Assembly (NCBI GenBank): GCA_963822575.1 | Contig: CAWGHZ010000002.1 | Coordinates: 248,001 to 312,000, forward strand | Length of the DNA stretch: 64,000 bases | DNA from: CAWGHZ01 sp963822575 | GTDB taxonomy: Bacteria > Pseudomonadota > Alphaproteobacteria > MPNO01 > DASWLB01 | Direction of reading: 5' to 3' | Shown here: one piece after another, positions 51,196-59,392 of the stretch | Position numbering within the stretch: position 1 is the first letter of the stretch | How the letters are laid out: every line of letters starts with the position of its first letter | Program-made: the position numbers and the translations under genes | The notes under the pieces: generated by a model | What the model saw: the letters and a program-made list of their open reading frames with translations, nothing else | Database searches by the model: none | Told to the model about the DNA's origin: nothing

Positions 51196-52193
51196 CGCCG
51201 GCCTCGGATGCGGCGCCAGCCGTCCTCGCAAAGGCCGAGGAGCCCCTTGCGCGCGAACAGCACCACAAGCACCAATACCAGGCCGAGCCCGAACAGCCAG
51301 TAGGTGGGGCTTTCCTTGGCGAGCTGGTCCTGCAGGATCATGTAGACGACGCTGCCCAGGAACGCGCCGTAGAGCCGGCCGGTGCCGCCCAGGATCAGGA
51401 TCACCAGGACGTCGCCCGACCGTTCGAAGCTCAGCGTCTGGAGCGCGACGAATTCGGTGGTCTGGGCAAGCAGCGCGCCGGCCACCCCCGCCATCGCCGC
51501 CGAGATCGTATAGATCGCGAGGAGCTGGCGCGGGACCGGCGCGCCGATCGCCGGCATGCGGAGCTGGTTCTCGCGGATGCCGCGCAGCGACTGGCCGAAT
51601 GGCGAATGGATCAGCGCGCGGGCAAACAGGAACAGGACGAACAGCACCGCGAGCGCGTAGAGGAAGGCCGTCTGTCCGTAGAGGTCGAAGTCGAACTGGC
51701 CGAGGATCGGGTCGATCGAGATGTTCTGCAGCCCGTTGTCGCCGCCCGTCAGGCTCTCCCACTCGTTGGCGATCTCCTTGAGCATGATGGTGGTGGCAAG
51801 CGTCAGCATCAGGAGCGTGAGGCCGCGCGTCCGCAGGATGAACCAGCCCGACACCGCGCCACCGAGTGCGGCGACCGCCGCGGCGGCGGCGAGGCCGGTC
51901 AGCGGCTCGTTCCAGCCGAGCTTTGCGGACAGAATCCCGGCGGTATAGGCGCCGAGCCCGAAGAACGCCGCATGTCCGAGCGACACGATCCCGGCGAAGC
52001 CCAGGATCAAATCGAGCGACAGGGCGAACAGGATCATGATCAGGATCTGCGAGCCCAGCGTCAGGTAGCTCGGGAACAGCCAGAGCGCCGCGAGGGCAAG
52101 GAGCCAGGGCAGCCCCTCGACCGGGTCCCACCGGTGGCGGACCAGCAGTACGTGGCTCTCGATCGGTCCCGGAACCGTCATGCGACCCGCCAT
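51192..52193 (-). CDS. HAAT ABC transporter permease, LivM-like (cluster 2)
   Basis: A 333-residue membrane protein with about nine segments: DLILGFAGIVSLGHAAFFGL, RTRGLTLLMLTLATTIMLKE, SPFGQSLRGIRENQLRMPAIG, and GGTGRLYGAFLGSVVYM. ATG 52193 is used; ATG 52181 in frame is also possible. It follows the LivH-like stop by four bases. Confidence 0.92.
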   Translation of the reverse strand: MAGRMTVPGPIESHVLLVRHRWDPVEGLPWLLALAALWLFPSYLTLGSQILIMILFALSLDLILGFAGIVSLGHAAFFGLGAYTAGILSAKLGWNEPLTGLAAAAAVAALGGAVSGWFILRTRGLTLLMLTLATTIMLKEIANEWESLTGGDNGLQNISIDPILGQFDFDLYGQTAFLYALAVLFVLFLFARALIHSPFGQSLRGIRENQLRMPAIGAPVPRQLLAIYTISAAMAGVAGALLAQTTEFVALQTLSFERSGDVLVILILGGTGRLYGAFLGSVVYMILQDQLAKESPTYWLFGLGLVLVLVVLFARKGLLGLCEDGWRRIRGRR

Positions 52194-52197
52194 CGGC

Positions 52198-53070
52198 TCA
52201 CGCCCTCCCGAACAGGCCCTGCGGGCGCCACAGGAGCACGACGATCGTCACGACGAAGATGAAGAATGCCCCGAAATGCGGCAGGTAGTACTTGCCCGCC
52301 GTGTCGATCATGCCGATCAGCAGCGCCGCGGCGAACGCGCCGCGGATGCTGCCCATGCCGCCGACCGACACGACCACAAGGAAGTACACCAGGTATTCGA
52401 GCGCGTAGTTCGGCGTGAGGCCGGAGATGTCGGTGCCGAGCGCCCCGCCCACGGCGGCCAGCCCGGAGCCCAGCGCGAAGGTCAGGGTAAACAGCCGGTC
52501 GACGTTGATGCCGATCGACTGCGCCATGCGCCGGTTGTCGACGGCGGCGCGGATCTGCGCGCCGATGCGGGTGCGCTCCAGCCCGTACCACAGAGCCAGG
52601 ATGATGACGATCGAGACGCCGATCACAAAGGTCCGGTAGGTCGGGAACTGGCGGAAGCCGAAATCGACCTGGCCCTTCAGATAGTCGGGCAGGCGGATCT
52701 GCACGTTCACCGGCCCCCACAGGAAGGTGCAGGCGGCGATGAACATGAATACGAGCCCGATGGTCAGCAGCACCTGGTCGAGCTCGGACGCGCGGTAGAA
52801 CCGGGCGTAGAGATATTTCTCGAACGGGATCGAGATCGCTCCGACCACGAAGAACACGGCCACGACGCCGGCGAGGAACGGCATGCCCCAGGCGTTGGCG
52901 AACGACATGCAGATATAGCCGCCCAGCATGGCGAAAGCGCCATGGGCCAGGTTGGCGAAGCCCATCAGCCCCATCGTCACCGACATGCCCACGGAGATGA
53001 CGAACAGGATCATCCCGAACGACAGTCCGTCGAACCCGACGCTCACGATGCTGGTCAGAAAATCGGCCAT
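52198..53070 (-). CDS. HAAT ABC transporter permease, LivH-like (cluster 2)
   Basis: A 290-residue membrane protein: GLSFGMILFVISVGMSVTMG, FANLAHGAFAMLGGYI (LivH family motif), and AQIRAAVDNRRMAQSIGINV. It comes directly after the binding-protein gene in the direction of transcription (69-base gap) and before the LivM-like gene. Confidence 0.92.
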   Translation of the reverse strand: MADFLTSIVSVGFDGLSFGMILFVISVGMSVTMGLMGFANLAHGAFAMLGGYICMSFANAWGMPFLAGVVAVFFVVGAISIPFEKYLYARFYRASELDQVLLTIGLVFMFIAACTFLWGPVNVQIRLPDYLKGQVDFGFRQFPTYRTFVIGVSIVIILALWYGLERTRIGAQIRAAVDNRRMAQSIGINVDRLFTLTFALGSGLAAVGGALGTDISGLTPNYALEYLVYFLVVVSVGGMGSIRGAFAAALLIGMIDTAGKYYLPHFGAFFIFVVTIVVLLWRPQGLFGRA

Positions 53071-53139
53071 CGGCTGACGCCCGGAGTCAAGCCGCCGCCG
53101 GAGGGCCGGCGGCGGCTCGTTCTCCGTCTCGGGCGGACC

Positions 53140-54327
53140 CTATTTCTTCTGCATGGCCTTGAACGGGTCCTTGACCATCGGGATGGTGGCCATCTCGACG
53201 TTCGCCAGGTGCCCGTCGACCTTCTCCACCTTGCGCAGATACTGGTTGTCGACGATGTCGCGCGTCTTGGGGTCGATCTCGATCGGCCCGCGCGGGCTGT
53301 CGTGCTTCCAGCCTTCGAGCGCCTTCATCGCCGACGGCCCGGTGATCTTGCCCTTGGTCGCGGCTATGACGTGGTAGATCGCCGCCATCCCGTCCCAGGC
53401 CTGGACTCCCAGGAAGTTGGGGGTCGAGTTCGGGCCGTAGGCCTTCTTCCACGCGGCGACGAACGCCTCGTTCTCCTTGCTCTTATGAGCGGCCGAGTAG
53501 TGGTGCATGGTGATCACGCCCAGCGGCACGTCGCCCATGTTCTGCAGCTCGAGGTCGTCGGTGATGTCGCCGGGACCGATCAGCTTCACGCCGGCCTTGG
53601 CCATGCCGACCTCGCCGAAGCTCTTCATCAGTGCGGTCGCCCACTTGCCGGCCGGGATGAAGGCATACACAGCATCCGGATGCGCGTCCTTGGCGCGCTG
53701 CATGAAGGGCGTCATGTCCGGCATGTTCGGGAAGGGCAGGGGGATGTCCGCGACGACCTTGCCGCCGGCGGCCTCGAAGCTCTTCTTGAAGCCATTCACG
53801 CTGTCCTTGCCGGGGGCGTAGTTGGCGTAGACGACCGCGGCCGTCTTGATGCCCATCTTGTCGTGCGCGTACTTGCCCAGCGGGTAGGACGCCTGCCACA
53901 TGGTGAACGAGACGCGCGCGTCATAGGGGCAGCCCTGGGTGATCGAGGCGGTGCCGGCGTTCATGATGATGAACGGCACCTTCGCCTTCTTGCAGATGTC
54001 GTTGATGGCGAAGGCGTTCGGCGAATAGATCACGCCGGTCAGAATCTGCACGTGGTCGCGCGTCACCAGCTCGGTCGCGAGGCGCTTGGCCACGTCGGGC
54101 GCAGGGCCCGTGGAGTCGCGCTTGATGAGCTCGATCTTGTTGCCGCCGGGCACATTCGGGTGCTCCTTCATGTACAGATCGATGCCGCGCTGGAGCTGGA
54201 AGCCGTTGCTGGCCTCCGGGCCCGAATAGGGCAGGATGACGCCGACCTTGATGGTTGCGGCGCCGGCGGCGCCCGACGCCATCACCATCGCGGCGCCGGC
54301 GGCGAGCAAAGTCCTAGCGAAGTGCAT
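53140..54327 (-). CDS. HAAT-type ABC transporter substrate-binding protein (cluster 2)
   Basis: A 395-residue exported protein of the Peripla_BP_6 type starting ATG 54327 after GGGAGGTACTGCC; signal peptide to about residue 23 (GAAGA-AT). Mature features: IKVGVILPYSGPEASNGFQL, PFIIMNAGTASITQGCPYDA, and YANYAPGKDSVNGFKKSFEA. It is the first gene of operon SBP-LivH-LivM-LivG-LivF; the gene order differs from cluster 1 (SBP-G-F-H-M), so the two operons are not recent duplicates. Ligand unknown. Confidence 0.9.
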   Translation of the reverse strand: MHFARTLLAAGAAMVMASGAAGAATIKVGVILPYSGPEASNGFQLQRGIDLYMKEHPNVPGGNKIELIKRDSTGPAPDVAKRLATELVTRDHVQILTGVIYSPNAFAINDICKKAKVPFIIMNAGTASITQGCPYDARVSFTMWQASYPLGKYAHDKMGIKTAAVVYANYAPGKDSVNGFKKSFEAAGGKVVADIPLPFPNMPDMTPFMQRAKDAHPDAVYAFIPAGKWATALMKSFGEVGMAKAGVKLIGPGDITDDLELQNMGDVPLGVITMHHYSAAHKSKENEAFVAAWKKAYGPNSTPNFLGVQAWDGMAAIYHVIAATKGKITGPSAMKALEGWKHDSPRGPIEIDPKTRDIVDNQYLRKVEKVDGHLANVEMATIPMVKDPFKAMQKK

Positions 54328-54424
54328 TGGCAGTACCTCCCGGGTTGTGCCAGTTCTTGAGAGAAATTGTTGAAATGCAAGCTATCGCATGGTCGCCCGT
54401 CCCGCAACCGGGCGCGACGGCGCG

Positions 54425-55673
54425 TCAGTCGGTATAGAGCTCGAGGTGCCAGGCCATTTCCTGGGGGGTCAGCGGGTAGTCAATGCCGCCGCGCGCGTAG
54501 AGACGGGCGGCCGGGGGGATGGCGGCGAGGCGACCCTGCAACTCGATGGCGAAGCGCATGGGAAAGCGCCCCTTCCAGGCCAGCGCGGTCAGCGCCTTGG
54601 CGCTTTTCGATAAGACGATGCGCCGGCCGATTCCGGGCTCGATACCGGCGCGCAGCGCCAGCGCCGCGGTCACGAATTCGCGCTCGCCCGAGGCGAGGGC
54701 GAGCGCGATCACCTCGTCGTTGAGCTGGCCCGCGCGCATCAGCCGCTCGGCGCGCGCCTCGGGCCCCTCCGCCCCGCCGCGCCCGCCGGATTTCGCCTCC
54801 TTGCCCGAAAGCTTGCGCGGGCGGGGATCGGCGCCGCGCTCGGCGATCTCGGCGTCGAGCGCCTTCGCGGTCTCGGGGTCGAGCGTCTGGGTCTTGCGCA
54901 GGACGCCCAGGAGCGGCCCGGCGACGAAGCGCACCAGTCCACGCACGGCGACGGCGGGCAGCTTCGGCCGGCCGGCCAGCGGCGCGTGCCACTGCTCCAC
55001 CTCGGGCGCGCGGGCGACGATGCGTTCCATCGTCGAATTGCCGATGGCGGCGCCGCGGTTCTCGATCAGCACCTGCACGGCATCGGCGTCGTCGTGGCGC
55101 GTGATGGCGTCGGCGAGGTCGGGCGAGACGTCCGACCGGCCGGCGATCGCCTGCTGCGCCCAATCGGGCGCGCCGCCGTCGACGATGTCGATCAGCTCGG
55201 CGTCGCTCAAGACCGGCGAGTGGGCGAGGATCGGCTTCGCCACCTCCTCTTCGCGGTCGCGCGCGAGGCCGGAGACGAGCGGGTGCGGCGCGGCGCGGTC
55301 GAACTGGAAGGCGTGCGCCAGAATGCGGCGCACCCGCATCACCTGGTCGGTCGCCAGCGTTTCCAGCAGGGTGAACGTCATGCGCCACAGCCGCCGGCGC
55401 TCGTCGTCCGGCAGCCCGTCGCCGACCAGCTTGTGGGCCAGCGCGCAGCGCACGCCGTAATCCGCGTCCTTGGCGAGGATCAGGTCGGCCTGGGGCGGCG
55501 TCGCGCGGTTGGCCGCGACCTTCTGGCGCACATGCGTAGCGGGGTCGGCGGCCAGGAAGTAGAGGAGTTCGGGCGCCGTGTCGGACGCGCCGGCAATTCC
55601 GGGCCCGCACCGCGGGATCGGTATCGCGCGCCGCGCGCTTCGCCGCCTCGTAGCCCGTGTTGGGCGAGTCCAT
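54425..55673 (-). pseudogene. DUF2336 protein (frameshifted)
   Basis: From ATG 55673 (GGAGGGCAG before it) the protein reads MDSPNTGYEAAKRAARDTDP AVRA, then must change frame to continue GIAGASDTAPELLYFLAADP and the rest of a HEAT-like DUF2336 protein. A surplus C in the GCCC stretch (coding strand) at about 55606 repairs it. The span is 1249 bases (3n+1), about 415 residues. DUF2336 proteins are common in Rhodospirillales and relatives and are built of short helical repeats; the role is unknown. Repeats such as DADYGVRCALAHKL and DEEVAKPILAHS-like units are visible. Confidence 0.82.
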
Positions 55674-55755
55674 CTGCCCTCCGCCGCCCCTCCGCACGAA
55701 CTTACCGGCGCGACCGTTAATGGATGTTTTCCGCTCCGGGCCCTATAGTGGCGGC

Positions 55756-56379
55756 ATGCGCGGGAGGGGATTCCGGTTTGCGTTGGGAGGGGTGCTCGCC
55801 CTGGGGCTTGGATTGGGGCCGGCCGGAGGATGGGCGCAGGACGGCGCCGACACAGCGCCGTCCGCGCAAGGGATGGTGGTCGCCTTCGCCTGCGGCACCG
55901 TGGCGCCGGGCGCCGCCTTCGACGTCGAGGCGCTGGACGACACGCCTGCCCAGACGAAGCTGCGCGACACCATCGCCGCCGATCTCGCCCGGCGCGGCTA
56001 TCGGGTGGCGTCGGGCGCTCCGCTGACGCTGACCTTCGAGGGCGGCATCTCGCGCACCCGCGTGGAGCAGGGCCGCCACACGGTCGGCTCGCTCAACAGC
56101 AATAACGACGTCACCGAATTCCGCCTCAACATGTGGTCATCGGAAAAGGACAGCGTGTTTGGCGGGCTCAAGGACTTTATTCCGGGGAACGACCCGAACC
56201 TGTACCGGCTCGCCATCTTCGTGCACGACCGCGCCGATGGGAAATGCATGTGGCAGGGCGAGGCGCGCCATGCCGTGGTCGGCAACAACGCCGCGGCGAC
56301 GGCTCGGAAGCTGGTGCCGGTCGTCCTCCGCCGCCTCGGCAAGACCGCCAAGGTGACGCCGTTTACCTTGCCCGAATAG
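55756..56379 (+). CDS. Secreted hypothetical protein
   Basis: A 207-residue protein from ATG 55756 (MRGRGFRFALGGVLALGLG) with a signal peptide to about residue 28 (GWA-QD). ATG 55720 in frame would add 12 residues. The mature part has no family I know; it shows LRDTIAADLARRGYRVASGA followed by TLTFEGGISRTRVEQG, a pattern seen in small lipoprotein-like folds that bind or assemble at the outer membrane. A single C-x-W motif (GKCMWQGEARHAV) lies near residue 160. It is divergent from the DUF2336 gene; the TPP riboswitch follows. Confidence 0.75.
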   Translation: MRGRGFRFALGGVLALGLGLGPAGGWAQDGADTAPSAQGMVVAFACGTVAPGAAFDVEALDDTPAQTKLRDTIAADLARRGYRVASGAPLTLTFEGGISRTRVEQGRHTVGSLNSNNDVTEFRLNMWSSEKDSVFGGLKDFIPGNDPNLYRLAIFVHDRADGKCMWQGEARHAVVGNNAAATARKLVPVVLRRLGKTAKVTPFTLPE

Positions 56380-56430
56380 CCGCACGCCGCCGCGCTTGAC
56401 AGGGAGGCGGCCGCCCGCCACGTTACGGGC

Positions 56431-56515
56431 GTGACCTGGGGTGTCCGGCCGCGGCCGGACTGAGAGCAGACCCAACGAACCTGAACGGGGTGATTCCCGC
56501 GTAGGGAGCCGTCAC
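56431..56515 (+). promoter_or_regulatory. TPP riboswitch (THI element) upstream of thiO
   Basis: The conserved THI elements are present in order: GGGGTG at 56438-56443, a GC-rich P3-like hairpin (CCGGCC/GGCCGG) to CTGAGAG at 56460-56466, ACCC at about 56470, and the hallmark CTGAACGGGGTGATTCCCGC with GTAGGGA. The ends GTGAC (56431-56435) and GTCAC (56511-56515) pair as stem P1. When thiamine diphosphate binds, expression of thiO-thiS-thiG-thiE should fall, probably by blocking translation, since no terminator is visible before the start codon 50 bases on. Confidence 0.95.
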
Positions 56516-56564
56516 ACACCGATCCCCCAGGCGGATGGCGTGTCCCGGCTCCGGAAGGAAGGCC

Positions 56565-57719
56565 GTGAGCGGTTCCGCGTCCCCCATTGCGATCGTCGGC
56601 GCCGGCGTCTGCGGCCTCGGCATCGGCTGGCGGCTCGCCCAAGCGGGCCGCGCCGTCACGGTCGTCGACCGCGCCAAGGCCGGGCAGGGGGCGAGCTGGG
56701 CCGCCGCCGGCATGCTGGCGCCGCAGGTCGAGGCCGAGCCGGGCGAGGAGACGCTACTGCCGCTCCTGCTCGAAAGCCGCGACATGTGGGCCGGTTTCGC
56801 TTCCGAGCTGGAGCGCGCCTCGGGCATCGCCGTCGGCTACCGCACCGAGGGGACGCTGGTCGTGGCACTCGACCGCGACGACCGCGAGAAGCTGAAGTTC
56901 CGCTACGACTATCTGACCGGCCTCGGCGGGCTGACGCTCGAATGGCTGACCGGCGCCGAGGCGCGAAGGCGCGAGCCGCACCTCGCGCGCGGCGTGACCG
57001 GCGCGATCGCGAGCCCGCTCGACCACCAGGTCGACAACCGCAAGGCGGTGGAGGCGCTCGCCGCCGCCTTCCGCGCCGCGGGCGGCACGCTGATCGAGGA
57101 TTGCGCGGTCGAGGAGGTGCTGCATGACGGCAGCCGCGCGACCGGCGTGCGCCTCGCCGACCGCATTATCGCGGCCGAGACCGTGGTGCTTGCCGCCGGC
57201 GCCTGGTCGCGCAACATCGCAGGGCTTCCTGAGGCGGCCCGTCCGCCGGTCCGGCCGGTGAAGGGCCAGATGCTCGCTTTACAGATGGACCCGACGGCGC
57301 CGCTCACCGAACACGTCATCTGGGGACCGGACTGCTACCTGGTGCCGCGCGGCGACGGACGGCTCGTGGTCGGCGCGACCGTCGAGGAAATGGGGTTCGA
57401 TACCCGCCTCACCGGCGGCGGGATGTTCGAGCTATTGCGCGCTGCGTGGGAGACGCTGCCCGGCATCTACGACCTGCCGCTGGTCGAAAGCTGGGCCGGG
57501 CTCCGCCCCGCCTCGCGCGACGACGCGCCGATCCTGGGGCCGACCGCGATCGAGGGGCTGGTGCTTGCCACCGGCCATCACCGCAACGGCATTCTGCTGA
57601 CCCCGATCACGGCCGACACGATCTCGCGGCTCGTGCTCGACGGCACGGTTGCGCCCGCCATCCGGCCGTTTTCGCTGGATCGCTTCGCCCGGCGGGGCGA
57701 TGATCGGTCGGCGGCATGA
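56565..57719 (+). CDS. thiO: Glycine oxidase ThiO
   Basis: A 384-residue FAD-dependent oxidase starting GTG 56565, with GGAAGGAAGG directly before; ATG/GTG codons further upstream lie inside or next to the riboswitch. FAD-binding motif IVGAGVCGLGIGWRLAQAG (residues 8-26), then ASWAAAGMLAPQVE typical of ThiO/DAO enzymes, and ESWAGLRPASRDDAPILGP with ATGHHRNGILL near the C-terminus. It makes iminoacetate (dehydroglycine) for thiazole synthesis. It overlaps thiS by four bases (ATGA). Confidence 0.93.
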   Translation: MSGSASPIAIVGAGVCGLGIGWRLAQAGRAVTVVDRAKAGQGASWAAAGMLAPQVEAEPGEETLLPLLLESRDMWAGFASELERASGIAVGYRTEGTLVVALDRDDREKLKFRYDYLTGLGGLTLEWLTGAEARRREPHLARGVTGAIASPLDHQVDNRKAVEALAAAFRAAGGTLIEDCAVEEVLHDGSRATGVRLADRIIAAETVVLAAGAWSRNIAGLPEAARPPVRPVKGQMLALQMDPTAPLTEHVIWGPDCYLVPRGDGRLVVGATVEEMGFDTRLTGGGMFELLRAAWETLPGIYDLPLVESWAGLRPASRDDAPILGPTAIEGLVLATGHHRNGILLTPITADTISRLVLDGTVAPAIRPFSLDRFARRGDDRSAA

Positions 57720-57925
57720 GCGCGGAGATCACCGTCAACGGCAAAGGGCGCGCCTGGCGCGACATGAGCGTCGGCGAGCTTCTGGCCGAGAGCGGCATCG
57801 AGCCTGGCAAGGGCGGGCTCGCGGTCGCCGTCAACGCCGCGGTGGTGCCGCGCGGCGCGTGGGACGAAACCCGTATCCGGCCGGACGACCGGATCGAGAT
57901 CGTGCAGATCGTGCGCGGAGGCTGA
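57716..57925 (+). CDS. thiS: Sulfur carrier protein ThiS
   Basis: A 69-residue ubiquitin-like protein ending in the required Gly-Gly (IVQIVRGG). ITVNGKGRAWRDMSVGELL opens the fold. Its C-terminal thiocarboxylate gives sulfur to the thiazole made by ThiG. The ATG overlaps the thiO stop; thiG follows after four bases. Confidence 0.95.
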   Translation: MSAEITVNGKGRAWRDMSVGELLAESGIEPGKGGLAVAVNAAVVPRGAWDETRIRPDDRIEIVQIVRGG

Positions 57926-57929
57926 GGAC

Positions 57930-58715
57930 ATGGACGCGAAGCCCGCCGTTTCGGGACTGACCATCGCCGGCAAGAGCTTCGGCTCGCGGCTGATGATCGG
58001 CTCGTCGCGCTACCCGAACCAGCAGGTGATGCTGGACGCCATCGAGGCGTCGGGCGCCGAGATTGTGACCGTCGCCGTCCGCCGCGTCTCGCTCGAAGGC
58101 GGCGGGGAGGGGCTCTACGACGTGCTCGGCGGGCGCTACCACCTGCTGCCCAACACGGCCGGCTGCTTCACCGCGCGCGACGCGGTGCTGACCGCCCAGC
58201 TCGCGCGCGAGGCGCTGGACACCGACTGGGTGAAGCTCGAGGTCATCGGCGACGACGAGACCCTATTCCCCGACGTGGTCGAGCTGCTGCGTGCCGCCGA
58301 GGACCTGGTGCGCGACGGGTTCATCGTGCTGCCCTACTGCAACGACGACCCGATCACCTGCCGCAAGCTGGAGGACATCGGCTGCGCCGCGGTCATGCCG
58401 CTGGCCGCGCCGATCGGCTCGGGCATGGGCATCCGCAACCCCTACAACCTCCGCATCATCCGCGAGGTGGTCAGCCTGCCGGTGATCGTCGACGCAGGCG
58501 TCGGCACGGCGTCCGACGCCGCGGTCGCGCTCGAGCTCGGCTGCGACGGCATCCTGCTCAACACCGCCATCGCCGGCGCGCGCGATCCGGTCAAGATGGC
58601 GCGCGCCATGCGCCTCGGCGTCGAGGCCGGCCGGCTCGCCTTTGAGGCCGGCCGCATCCCGCGCCGGCTCTACGCCAACGCCTCGACCCCCGAGGAGGGC
58701 ACGATCGAGGTGTAG
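57930..58715 (+). CDS. thiG: Thiazole synthase ThiG
   Basis: A 261-residue TIM-barrel protein. Recognisable blocks: IAGKSFGSRLMIGSSRYPN, SGAEIVTVAVRR, LLPNTAGCFTARDAV, TDWVKLEVIGDDETLFPD, and VIVDAGVGTASDAAVALELG. It condenses deoxyxylulose phosphate, iminoacetate and ThiS-bound sulfur into the thiazole ring. The gene is in the middle of the TPP-controlled operon. Confidence 0.96.
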   Translation: MDAKPAVSGLTIAGKSFGSRLMIGSSRYPNQQVMLDAIEASGAEIVTVAVRRVSLEGGGEGLYDVLGGRYHLLPNTAGCFTARDAVLTAQLAREALDTDWVKLEVIGDDETLFPDVVELLRAAEDLVRDGFIVLPYCNDDPITCRKLEDIGCAAVMPLAAPIGSGMGIRNPYNLRIIREVVSLPVIVDAGVGTASDAAVALELGCDGILLNTAIAGARDPVKMARAMRLGVEAGRLAFEAGRIPRRLYANASTPEEGTIEV

Positions 58716-58719
58716 GGAC

Positions 58720-59361
58720 GTGGCGCACCTCCCGTCGCCACCTCTGCTCGTCATCACCGACCGCGAGAGCGCACGCGGGCGCGACGTCGTCGACATCTTA
58801 GCTGCCGGATTTGCGGTCGGGCTGCGTTGGGCGATGGTGCGCGACAAGGCGGCCGACCGCGCCGCGCTGGTCGCGGTTGCCAGGCGCGCGGTCGCGGCAG
58901 CACAGCCCGCCGGCGCAACGGTCCTGGTCAATGGCGATGCGGCCGCCTGCGTCGAGGCCGGGGCGGCAGGTGTCCATTTACCACAAGGCCATAAGGTGGC
59001 AGCGGCCCGGCAGGTCGTCGGGCCGCACGCGCTGGTCGGCGTATCCGCCCACTCGGAAGACGAGGCTGTTCGGGCCGGCGACGCGGGCGCCGACTACGTG
59101 ACGCTGAGCCCGATCTACCTGACGGACTCCAAGCCCGGCTACGGCCCCGCGCTGGGCCCGGCGACGCTGGGCCGGATCGCCCGCGCGGCCGGAATTCCCG
59201 TGCTGGCCATGGGCGGCGTGGGACCTGAAAATGCCGTAGCGTGCATGGCCGCCGGCGCGGCGGGGATCGCGGTCATGGGTGGGGTGATGCGGGCCACCGA
59301 CCCCGGCCGGGCGGTCTCCGATCTGATCGCCGCGCTCGACCAAGCGGCGCGGACCGGCTAA
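58720..59361 (+). CDS. thiE: Thiamine-phosphate synthase ThiE
   Basis: A 213-residue TIM-barrel enzyme starting GTG 58720, four bases after the thiG stop. Blocks: LVITDRESARGRDVVDI, LVNGDAAACVEAGAAGVHLP, VGVSAHSEDEAVRAGDAGAD, YVTLSPIYLTDSKPGYGPAL, and VLAMGGVGPENAVACMAAGA. It joins the thiazole and pyrimidine halves. No thiC or thiD is in the window, so the pyrimidine must come from elsewhere. The usual catalytic environment (K/R in the phosphate loop) is present only in part of the sequence; identity is still clear. Confidence 0.92.
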   Translation: MAHLPSPPLLVITDRESARGRDVVDILAAGFAVGLRWAMVRDKAADRAALVAVARRAVAAAQPAGATVLVNGDAAACVEAGAAGVHLPQGHKVAAARQVVGPHALVGVSAHSEDEAVRAGDAGADYVTLSPIYLTDSKPGYGPALGPATLGRIARAAGIPVLAMGGVGPENAVACMAAGAAGIAVMGGVMRATDPGRAVSDLIAALDQAARTG

Positions 59362-59392
59362 GGTCCGGCAAACCGATTTGGAGGCCCCCCAC

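Noticed and set aside
49722..54327. Second Liv operon as a recent duplicate of the first
   Set aside because: The gene order differs (SBP-H-M-G-F versus SBP-G-F-H-M) and the binding proteins are only distantly similar, so two separate systems are more likely.
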